The notes below the pieces were generated by a model, which was not told the origin of the DNA, made no database searches, and saw only the letters and a program-made list of their open reading frames with translations. From Gymnorhina tibicen (lineage: Eukaryota > Chordata > Aves > Passeriformes > Artamidae): 64,000 nucleotides of DNA. Each line of letters starts with the position of its first letter. The stretch's first letter is position 1. This document shows positions 12,101-24,100 of the stretch, one piece after another. The DNA lies in NCBI GenBank assembly GCA_013399875.1, contig VXAZ01004023.1:558282-622281 (forward strand). Direction: 5' to 3'. A program made the position numbers and the translations under genes.

Positions 12101-15100
12101 ACTCAGCAAAACTTTACAAACACATTCTTTAGGCCTTTTTTTCTGACATCTTTTATAAAGCATATTTAGTTAAAATACTTAATCTTTTTTATTACCCACA
12201 TGAACATAACACGTTCAGTAAGCTGCATTTTTATTACATTCTCTATCTTGCAGTCACATATAAATATAATTAAGAAATATTTTGCAACCCACAGCTCTGA
12301 AAATAAAATCTGTCACGGAGTAATGATGTAGATAAGCAAAAATAGACCATTTGTTTAAGGTGCTCGACATCTCAGTTCTACTGACTTGTGAATATTGAAA
12401 ATCAGAAATTTAGAGATTAAAGAACATGTCTTCCCTAAGTTACCAAGCTGTAAGACTGTTGCTGTTTGTCAGCTATTTGGTAAGAACAAGTTTTGCTCTA
12501 TCATTTTGATTTCTGGTATTGCTATAGTTCATTGCAAATGCAACCTTCTGCTGGTGGTGAGCTATTCTGTACTCAATAACCTAGCAAAAGGTCATTTAAT
12601 CACCAAAAATCTGATTTCCATATGAAATTAAATTGACAATATAGAAGTATTCAGGGGTTTAAACAGTTATCTAAAGATATTTTAGAAGATCTGGGATAGT
12701 CAAGGATGTCCAAGATGTCTCCACAGGCCTGACAAATAGCACACAGGACCTCTAGGAGACCCAGGGGCAGGATGAGACCTCCTTCTGGGGCAGCAGCTGG
12801 AAACCAGGTGGGTCTTTGTAGGCCACCAACTCAAGTTTAGATACTTGAATAGCTCTGAGGTCTCTGAAGGATTTTTTTCCCAGAGGAACTGTCTCTCTGA
12901 GGAAGAGCTAGCTGGTGATGCAATTCCAACAGTATCTTTTATCAGTCATTACACTCATTTGAAGTTCACTTTTTCATTGGCTAAAGAGTATACCCCTCTC
13001 TTCCTGACTCTTGCCTTCAATTTCAGTGTTGGTAAAAGTCTAACCACAGCAGGCTGGTGGCCAAGTGACTGTGCCAGGGGGATTTCAGGATGGGACACGC
13101 TTCCTGCTCCATGATTTCAGTGCCTGTTGGCTGGAGCCTCACTGACTAGTCTGTTGTGGAACTGACGATGGTCTTGACATAGAGAGTATCAGCTCTTAAC
13201 TTACTGGAGCAACAGCTGGAATTGAGACTGCTTGCACTGGCACAATGGCAAAGTGGTGGGAACTGGGAATCATTGAGGGTAACTGAATGTGGCAGAGCTG
13301 CTTCCTCAGGAGAGCAGCACTGAGTGCCCTTGCAGTTGTTTCTTTTCCTTGCAAGTGCAGGGTCTGTTTAGCACTCACACTCACTTGGCCTGTGAGCTGT
13401 CTCAAAAGTGACTTAAGACCACCACAGCTGTTGGAAATGTGATCCAGTCTCCAGCAACAAAAAGCTTCATATCTGAGCTGCTACTTAGATTGTATTGGGT
13501 ACATTTATTAGATGGTGTATTTTCATTTCAAAAGGAAATAGTGCTATAGATTCTAAGAAAAAAACCCTGGTTTTTTACAGTTAACAATGCTAATAAAGGT
13601 GAAACTTTGATCCAGTAAGAGTGTAGCTTGACCTGATAAAAGTTTATATCTGAATTGCAAATCCAGTGACTACAATGCAACAGCAATCTCCTGGATAGAT
13701 TTGGGTAGGACTTTTGAACAGCCAATGGGAAACATTTCTTTCTTCCACAGATGAAAGCCAGAAGGTGCTTTGGCAACAGCAGATAATGCACACTTTTTCA
13801 AAGTGATGACCTCTGACTGCACACTACTCCTGTAAATACTGAGGTACAGTTCTTCTTTTGGAGACAAAAGCACTGCAGGCTTCCATGGAAAGGAACGGCA
13901 GGCAACACAGGAAAAGAAGGATGGGACACTGCAAAATTCCTCCTTTTCAGACTCTGTAAAAGTCTGATTCTTTGCTTAGGAGGGACTTTCTTCCCTCTTT
14001 TGCAGCTCTTTTATGAAAGACACCTAATGATCTATCTGTGATAGTAGGGGACCAGACTCAGTGAACTAGCAAAATGCATTTGAGCAGTAGTTATCAAAAC
14101 TGGTTTATTTAAGACTGGTTTTCATCCAGCATTTATGTATGCAAAACAAAAACATTAATTTTAAGACAAAAACAAGATAATTCTTCAGTGGAGCTACTAA
14201 GTTCTTGAATAGCCTCCAAGTCTTTTGCGGGAAAAAACCCTAAGTGCTTTTTACATGTTGCTTGCAAAAACATAGAAAGGGGGGTGTGTGGTGTGCAACA
14301 GCAAGATGCTGGATTCAGTGACCAACACAGTATGTCTAATTATCTGCTTCTATGAAATCATTAATTTTTCTGCTTTGCTCAAAAAACCCCAAAGCTAAGC
14401 AAAGTCAGTGCAGCCTTATTATTACTCGAAAATTTCATGAATAGTCTAAAAATAGGAGCCAGTAAAATAAAAGAGAAGATTATAGGAGCTGAGAGAGTAA
14501 TGCAGGGCTTGAGATTTAGTTACTGATGGTGCATTTATGGTAATTATGTAAATCACTGCACTCTTGAGGGTTGATACCCATTATGAACCAGAATACCTAG
14601 CTTTTTTTTAATTGCGTGTTTGAGTAACAGTAACAGTAGCATTTATATAAATTATATCTCAAAACACATTAACTGGGTTGACAATAGTGTTCTACAACTA
14701 ACATTCTGTTTGAGCAAAAATGAAGTTTCAAATTGCTTTTATGTTTCCACAAAAATTGTGTTAAATTGGCTGGCACCCATTTTTATATGCGGTTAGAATT
14801 TATTAACATTTTTCACAGAATCTAGTCTTGTTCTCTATGAAATCGCACTTTTTACAAGTGCACCCTTCACAGAATTAATGCAATGAATAACTGCTGCACA
14901 AGAATAACAGGTATTGCTCAGTTTATCCTGAGTATTAATTTTCATGCACTGGCTTTGAAAATATTTCATTTGTTCCTTTGGATTAATCACTAATTTTATT
15001 TTCATGTCAATCAAAAATCATAGAACCATTAAGGTTTAGAATCATTCAAGTTGGAAAAAATCCTTAAATTCATCAAGTTCAACCATTAACCTCCTGACAC

Positions 15101-18100
15101 TGCCAAATCCACCACTAAACCATGTCCTCAAGTGCCACATCTGCGCATCTTTTAAATACCTCCAAGGATGATGACTCCACCACTTGCCTGAGAAGCCTGT
15201 TCCAGTCAGTAACTGAATTGACTGTTTCTCGGCTGAAGAGAGGAATGCTGGTGATAATGCTAAATATATCACCAGTTCCACCCTGCTGCAAGGCAGAGAG
15301 GACCCTACGAATAAACGCTATTTTTATCTGGGGACATTCTTAAATTATGTTTTGGGATTTTTATTTTTATTTAGTTTTAAGATCGTGACAATTAGTGCAA
15401 GTCAAGAAAAACTAAGATAAATTCAAAAAGCTGCAAGCAATTAATTCTGAGCAGTCATGCAAGGATATTCCAGAGAGTCACGCCTTTCCTCTTCTAGCTC
15501 TTTATCAGAGTAATGAAAACTCTTGGGAACTTCTTTGATCTTTTTTTGTGGAAGTTTTATACCTACTGGGTCAGGAAAAGACAATGCTTAAATTTTTGCC
15601 AGTAGCAGAGATGTGTTTAGTCAGAAATAAAGATAAAACAAAACGAAAACCCCTTTAATTTAATATTCATAACTCTAAATAGAAATCACAGCAGAAAAAT
15701 AAACGTTTAACTAGCCATTCTCCTCTTGATACCTATCAAAACCACCAGCAGCTTTGATGTTTTCTACGTATCGTTGCAACCTTCTCCCTGGAGCAATGGC
15801 ATTACACATTTCCCTGCTGCCTGCTAATGTCAAACACATCCAAAACAGTTTCTTGTCTCTAAGCTATGTGATGCACCTAATAGCAGTTAAATAGGAGTTC
15901 CTTTTTATCCATGCATGGATTCTGTACATGCTGTTATTGCAACAACAGTGTATTACTCCTTCAGTGATCCCAGTACAGGAGAGTGATAGGCTGTTCTGAT
16001 AGATGCTATTACAAATGTGTGATGATATTCTTTCTAATCAGCCATGGCTGCCTATTTTATTTCATTGCTGTTACTTCAGCACTGCAGATGGTTAGTAGAA
16101 ATTGTCACTGTTCCAGTTCTCTAGGTAGAATTTAAACACATAATTTATGTTAAATATAATACTTGGATAAACTTGTAAAATTTATGCAATATTCAAAGTT
16201 GAATCTAATAACTGGGCACATCCCGCCTTTGATCACTTTTACAGTGAGGATGCTGTAAAGGTTACATTTTTGTGAGGTCAATACATCTCTCAGTATGGCT
16301 TCTGGTGAAATTATGATTTTATTCTGATGCTGTTTTGATTTCTTCCTACAGTCTAAAGAATTAGATCTTAGGGATTTCATTTTAGTGAAGTTATTCTGAC
16401 TAATTTTATATCCTCAATTTAAAGTTGTAACCCAGGACATTGTCCCACTAATTTGGGATCTAAACATACAGGGCAGGAGACATTCCATGATAAAGAGAAA
16501 TTTAAATAGATTATTCCTTACTGAGTTCTACTCAGTGATAACTGTTTTTCAGTTGACTTGAGGGTATTTTCTGTAAAAATAAGCATAAATATTTTTTATG
16601 AAATTATGTTGAATATGACATGTAAATGGGAAACAGAAAATTGTTAAGTAATATATCAGTAAGAAGTGTCCCACTCCTTCTCCATCTCCAGGAGCTGCTC
16701 TTCTGATAAATGGAGCAGCATGGTCAAGTCACCCAGGGAAGAGGGCTGAGGCTGGCACCAGAGACTGAGAGGATCAAGAGTTGCTGAACCTGTGGTAATG
16801 CTGAGATGGAGACAGCACTAGGATATCCCTAATCCCTGCCTCCTCTGCCGTTATAAAAGGAGAACCTCTTCCGCACTTTTTAAGATAGCCTTTAGACACT
16901 TTTAAAGACCACAGTGACCTTTTCCACAGCGACATCACTAATTATGTGTATTTTCAGTTGCATTAAAGGAAATTCAAATCTTTGCTGCTCACAAAGGTCA
17001 CAATTGCCTCTTGATGAGGAAGATGTGGAAAATTAGCCTCGTTCATTCACAATCAGTAAAACTAACAAGCAGAACAGTGTGTTAACACAGACTTATTTCA
17101 TCTGGACTGCCCAAACTGTGGTGCAGTGTAATGTACATACTAAAGAACAGTAACTTACAACTAATGAAATTCAAGAAATGGGCCATTTTTCTAGTTTATG
17201 CACAGACACCATCCGTGGGTCCCATTACTGATTGGTAGCACGATACACTGACAGTACAAATGCTGGGCATGCCAGTTACACTGATTCTACCATAATATAA
17301 GCTTAATAAATTGATACAGGAATGTTTTACCAGTGTGCCTTTAGTAAAATACAAAATAAGGTACTTTTCGAAGGAAATATAGTGGTGAAAAAATACCAAA
17401 GCATGGCTACTAATTCTTCAGTGCTGAGAGCTGGGCTTGAGGTTTAAATTGAATTGTAATGGACAATCTTTTTCCCTCTCTGACTTAAATTATAATTATT
17501 CAGATCATTTATATATGCTGAATACCTTCTTCCATGATCTTTGAAGAACTTTAGGAGGACAGGTAGGAGCAGTTATCTTTCACTGGGCAGGAGTTGCAGC
17601 TCCTCAACATTGCTGTGAGCTCAGAATTGCTGGACTCAGCAATTCTTTAAAAGAAACAGGAAATAATTTGTAATTATTTCCTCAACTACGTGCATTAAGA
17701 GAGTTAAGTAATTCCACATAGAACAGTTGTAAGCACTAATATTTGGGTAAAATATACATAAGGAAAGAGTCTTTGATAACTCTAGACTCCCACAGATGAT
17801 GTTAGCATCCTGCCTACCTTTCCCATCTTTACAAAAGTAGCTCTGTATATCGGAAAAGGTAACTCCAAGACATATCTAAAGATCACAAGGACCTTTTCCA
17901 TAGGGAAGACTTTAAATATAGAAGTTATGGGACAGAAATATAAAAAAAAAAAAGACTAAATCCCAGTGCAATGCACAAACTTGGAGTAATTCCAATGAAA
18001 AAAATCTTTAACTTTCAGATGCAGGAAAGCTTTTCTAGGTAATTTTTTTTCTGAAGGAGTTGGAAAGCAGCAGCCTCAGACAGCAGCAAGTATTACACAG

Positions 18101-21100
18101 CTAATGTTTATATGATCCCCCTATCTGTGAGAGCCCACCTGAACAGTTTGCAAAATGAAACAATATTGATGTACATTTAAGTTGTAATTCAGCATGCCTG
18201 TAGCAGATTTACTATGAGTATCAGCAGGAAGCAATATGGAGATATCTGCAACATTTTCTTTCTGGATGCCCAGAATTTTAAAACACAATCCAAAAACTTA
18301 CGAGAAATGGTCAGTTCTGCAATGATTTGTTCACTTATTTCCAAGAGAAATGGCAAAAGCTGAAAAATAAAATGAACACATATCCTGGATTTCTACTGAA
18401 GGGTTTCATTTACCCATCCATGCCGCACAGATTCACATGTTTTTCTAACATGCCAGAGAGACACAATTTTTGGAAGTGAAATTATCTCTGTCAGGTTCAC
18501 TGAAATTTTAAATCAATTACAATGGAGACAGTTTAGAAGAAGAATAAAAAATCAGCTTTCTTATTGCACAAAAAGATTAAGTAATCATAAAAAGGTTGCC
18601 ATAAACATTATTTATAGACTGGTGTGAGTCCCTCAGCTAGACAGAAAATCCCTCATAAGCATCTATTTTAAAATTGTATCATTGAAAAATTATTTGTTGG
18701 AAAGTGACTCACAGCTGACTAATCTGAAGACAGAAGAAGTAAATGTAGAAGACCACGAAGCTTCTGGCTACATAAGTGACTTCTGATGATTCAGGGGTGG
18801 ATTAACACCTGAGATTTCTGTAGCAGAATTCTTCCAACAAGAACTAACTCAATAACATATATTGTGAAAAGATTGCACTCATTTGAGAGCAAAATGCTTT
18901 TAAAGCTATTATCTGACAATCTTTCATTTTACATTCAAATTTGAAAACATCTTGTATTTGTGTTCTGATTGCAAACACACACATGGAAAAATTCTAAGAG
19001 AAGTCTAAAAATCAGAAAGGCATTTCAGCTGTAATTCACATTGGAAAGAACATGGAAGAGCTTAAAAATACCCACATGCATTGCCAAAAATACTCAAATG
19101 GGTTCTCAGATAGTGTAGGAGGCAACGCCATTAAAGTGGAAGGTCTTCTTTAAAGCTTTAAAGCTTTAAAGGAGGTAGGGGACCATCATCTCTCTTCAGA
19201 TGTGGTGATTAAAGAAGTCTTTTGTTGAAGGCATCTTACACTTTATGAAACTATTTTAGATGGAATTGTACCCAAAGGTTTTCAAGAGCAGCTGAGTGAG
19301 GAGCCAACAAATACATTCAGAGCTTAAGAGATGTAAATCTGTTTTCTTTCTCCGTTCCTGATGTGACCTCAGCACAGTAAGCAGAGGCTCTAGGGGTCTG
19401 CTCTATCCTCTCTATTACATTTATTAATGAGAAAACAGGAAAGAGGGTGTTTATATTATTGTAAAGGTCACTCCCTCACAAAGCATTACCTACATGTTAC
19501 TGCAGAATTACCGAATCACAGAATCACATAATGGGCATGTAAGGGACCACAGAGCGTTTTTGCAGATCTGGGCTTGCCAGAAACATCATATTTGACACCA
19601 GCCATGGAAATATGATTTATTGGGCCAGGGAGACAACAGGCAAAAAAATTGATTTCTGAAATTATCTACACAAAAAAAGCATAAATATTTTTTGATACAT
19701 ACAATACACTGGAAATGTCATTATTCAAAGAACCACTACAGATTGCTAAGTATAGGTGCAAACTTCTATAATAACCAAACTGTAGCTCAAGTAACATTTA
19801 GATGCATTTCATGAAATTGTGAAATAGACAGATATATGGTTTCAAAAATAATTAAACAAATTAAAGGAACAAAAATCGGTCAAACACTCTTAAATTCAGA
19901 AGGCAACCTCTCTTGCACAAACAGTCCTTCAGCCAGCTGCTAGTGGGGTTTTTCAGGGGAGTATCCTAAGCATGTGCCCTGCTCAAAGACTATTCCCATA
20001 ATCACTGTCTGAGACAGGCCAGTGGGCTTCATAAACATCTTTTCACAAGAGTGGATCTGAATTAAAACTTTAAATTCAGTTCTGCAGCTGTCAGTCTTAC
20101 TTTGGCATTTCCACACTTCAGAAGAAATGCGGTGCTGCCGTCAACTGGAGTTAAGGATGTAAAGAAAAGGGTCTTTTTGAGTAGAAACTGTGTTGTGTCA
20201 GTGTGTACTCAGGCCTCTCAGTTTGAGTGGGAGTTGTGTCTACACCTGGAAATTCAGAGGTCTTTTTGTCCATAAACAAAAGCTTGTGTGGTTTACATGT
20301 ATAAACATGGAGACATCCAACCTGCTTCCTTTCTGAATGAAGTCTGAACCTTCCCTCATGTATTTCTAACCTAGTAAGCAAAGCCTGACCTTTTGGGGAT
20401 TTTTCATGTAATTCTTAGGACTATCAGGAAGCTTCCAATTTGGAGCAGTTTGTGACTTGCTTTCTTTTGAAGGAGACACTGAACCAGCTGCAATCCCTCC
20501 AGAGCTCCCTGGAGTGTGCCACGGAAACCACGGAGGAGCAGACCCGGCAGGAGAGGTGAGCAAACCCCTCTTCAGCTGCAGGGAAGGGGGTGAGGAGTGA
20601 GGTCACTGAGAACCTCCAAGACTGCTTTACATTTCACCTGATATAGGGAATAACAGGAGAAATAAGGATACACTTTTTATTCCATATAGAAATCCACTAA
20701 TAGGACTTTTCCTGAAATTTAATGCATATGATCTTGTGGTGGGCTGCCTGTAGGACAATCATTTTGGTACATGCTAGGCTCTGCTGACTTCTTTTTAAAT
20801 CCCTGGACAGTTTAATATCAAATGCAGAAACCAGACCACTGCAATATAAAGAGCTCTGAAATTACTAAGAAGACTGTCTGTTTTGTTTGGTTTTTCCAGC
20901 TTTATGATTTTGTTTTCATTCCTGGTTGCACAATGATCTCCATGTTAAAAGAAGAAATAGCCAAGCTTTTGTTTGTCATGGCTTCTTTCTAGAATATTGG
21001 GCCATAGTCTTGGTAACAGCTAGCTCTATAAACTCTCAATCACCTGGGTAGCCTTTATCCATCCAAGGGGTTTAGCTGAATTTAGTACACTGATCTCAAA

Positions 21101-24100
21101 GATGACGGTGTGTAGAATCAAGGATCAAAGTATTTTTTTTGTAAAGTTACTTGACTATAAGGATTTTTCTCCTCAGTATCCTATTGTTAAAGATGATAGG
21201 GAAAGCAAACTACAAACTGTTGTGTTTCGTGGACAAAGAAGATCTTAAGACCTTTTGTTGGAAATGTCATTTTCTTGTTTTTCTGTTGGAAATGTCATTT
21301 TCTTGTTTGTTTTGCTGTTGGGTTTGAGATCTCTGAAGCACAGGAATAATACCCTGTGGTTTTGTGCCAGCATCTTGACTGTAGGAATCAAGCAGGTTTT
21401 GAAAGTCTGAGGGTGCACCGACCATGCACAGGATCTTTGTACCTCTATTCATGCCAGTTCCTTTGCAGTGATGCTACGAAACTCCTGTGAATGAAGAAAC
21501 TGTGAATGAAGAATGATTACTTAGGTCAGGTCAGAACCATATCATGGACACACACTGATCTTGAGATTTGTCTCCCTAAAAGATTTAGGTTTATGCCAGC
21601 TTAAGCCTCTTCCTTTTTTTTTTTTAATTAATTTCTTTAATGAGCTAACCAAATAATAGTGAAAATCTGGAAAATAATTCAGTGCCCGCAATAGGTATTT
21701 CTGGTTTATTTAATTCAAAAGGGAACATAGAAGCATGTTTTTTGAGAACAGAGAGAGAAGAGCTCTGCCACATATTTTTCCTTAGGAAGTCTCCTGTGTT
21801 TCTGTGCAGAAAAGATCCAACAAAACCAGAAGTGCTCTCAATTCAGTGGCCAGAAAAATGCTTAGCTTGAAGGCTTCAGAGGAACAACAGTCTGTCATCA
21901 AATAATCCTCATTCTGGCACAGGTACGGTATTTCACATTTTAAAGATATTTAAAATGTGCATACACACATATACAGAAAAATATACACATATCTTCCTCT
22001 CAAAATTTTTAATTTTGGCATGTAACTAACTCAGATACTTTACTGACAGAAGACAATTTCAATTTAATATCGAAGGTATTAACTCAAAACTGAGGAAAGT
22101 TAATGCATATCCATAGACCTGAAATTATAAAAGATAAAAATGTAATTGTGGGCCAAAGTGTGTGTTTTGGATTGATTCAACACTTTTTAGGCAATCTTTA
22201 TTCCTTGCAGATACAAATGAAAAGGTGAAGGCTATAACTTACATACCACCAAGTTCTCTGCCATGACTCACATCCCAGCTGAGGGGAATAAATAAGAAAC
22301 AGAAGGAGAAAATACAAAACCTGAAAGAAAAGAATATTTCATTTAAGATAATAAAAAAAAAGTCTGAAGCAGAATTTCTGCTTTGGAAAATGATAGAGTA
22401 CTTTGGTAAATGGGGTTCATTGGAAGCAGTGACATTAGGCATGAGGCTGCAGTGAAGACATCTCCGTGCTTAGTGGTGTGTCCCAGAATGAAGGCATGAA
22501 GATGACTGAAATAACAAAACACGTGATGAGGTCTAGCTTACTTCTGGACCAGTGGCTTGCAGCCACGTGCTGACCTCTTCCTTTTAAACGCTCTCCTGAG
22601 GACCTTTCTGTCACTCACATTCATGACTCACTTCCTTTCACTCACCAAGTGATGCTGTTCACTGAGAGCAGTGATGCAGGGTGATGTTTAGTCTCTTGTG
22701 AGTTGATGTTGTTGCTAACAAGGAAGTTCACAGAGCCTTGTAGCTGTACTCCTAATTCAGAAGGAACTCAAACAAATGCAGGCTCTACCAAATCCACTTA
22801 CTGCATTGGTGTAATCTTAACGAGCTAACATATACCTCCATAGCTCTACTAATAGCTGACAGTTGTCCACTTTCCTGCACAAGATTTGTGTTTGTCTTGG
22901 AGCTTGGTCTTCCTGCTTACTGCCTGCTGCCACATGCACCGTAACACTGTGGTGTGTATATGCACCTGAGGCTCAGGCCAGCATTTCCTCAGCCTGTGTA
23001 CTTGTTCAGGTATAACCACACCCTGCCTCCTCTAGAGATCACAGCTGTGGTGTGTTGTCAGCATTAGGATTTCTTTGTTCGGTCAAAACATATGCAAGTG
23101 TCACAAGAACTCTCAGCTGGAAAATGAGCAGGTTAATGAATGTGCATAACAAGAGCATTTATTGAAAAATCTCCAGTTTCTGATAAAAAATCTTCCTCTC
23201 TCCTTAGAGCCATCACTTATGTACACATTTACACAGTGGGTTATGTCAGGAACTGCTTGAATAATGAACTATTTTTTTCCTCAAGTATTGTCCTTTTCAT
23301 TTGGCAGACAAATTTCATGAGACTTTAGCAACGCAAAACTTTCCAGAGACTTTAGAGGGACTCACAGAATCATAGAACATCCTGAATTGGAAGGGACTCA
23401 TAAGGATCATCAAAGTCCAGCCCCTGGCCCTGTACAGCACCATTCTCAAAAGTCACACCACGTGCCTGAGAGCATTGTCCAAATGCTTCTTGAACTCCTG
23501 GTGCTGTGACCACTTCTCTGGGGAACCTGTTCCAGTGCCCAACCATCCTCTGGGTGAAGACTTTTTTCCTAATATCCAACTTAATCCTCCCCTGACACAG
23601 CCTGATGCCATTCCCTTGGGTCCTGTCACTTGTCACTCTCATCAGAGAGAAGAGATGGGTACCTGTCCCTCCTCCTCCCCTCACAAGGAAGTTGCAGACT
23701 GCAATGAGGTCTCCCCTCAGTCTCCTCNNNNNNNNNNNNNNNNNNNNNNNNNNNNNNNNNNNNNNNNNNNNNNNNNNNNNNNNNNNNNNNNNNNNNNNNN
23801 NNNNNNNNNNNNNNNNNNNNNNNNNNNNNNNNNNNNNNNNNNNNNNNNNNNNNNNNNNNNNNNNNNNNNNNNNNNNNNNNNNNNNNNNNNNNNNNNNNNN
23901 NNNNNNNNNNNNNNNNNNNNNNNNNNNNNNNNNNNNNNNNNNNNNNNNNNNNNNNNNNNNNNNNNNNNNNNNNNNNNNNNNNNNNNNNNNNNNNNNNNNN
24001 NNNNNNNNNNNNNNNNNNNNNNNNNNNNNNNNNNNNNNNNNNNNNNNNNNNNNNNNNNNNNNNNNNNNNNNNNNNNNNNNNNNNNNNNNNNNNNNNNNNN

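Larger units (their letters stand above)
8329..20418 (+). other. NECAB1: NECAB1 large intron (12.1 kb)
   Basis: The longest intron in the window. It contains probable repeat blocks at about 10.0-10.6 and 10.98-11.52 kb, a CR1 3' end at 15.0-15.25 kb and a very short CR1 end at 19.5 kb. A moderately GC-rich, repeat-like stretch at 8.65-9.31 kb was not identified. No exon with matching phase was seen. Confidence 0.8.
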
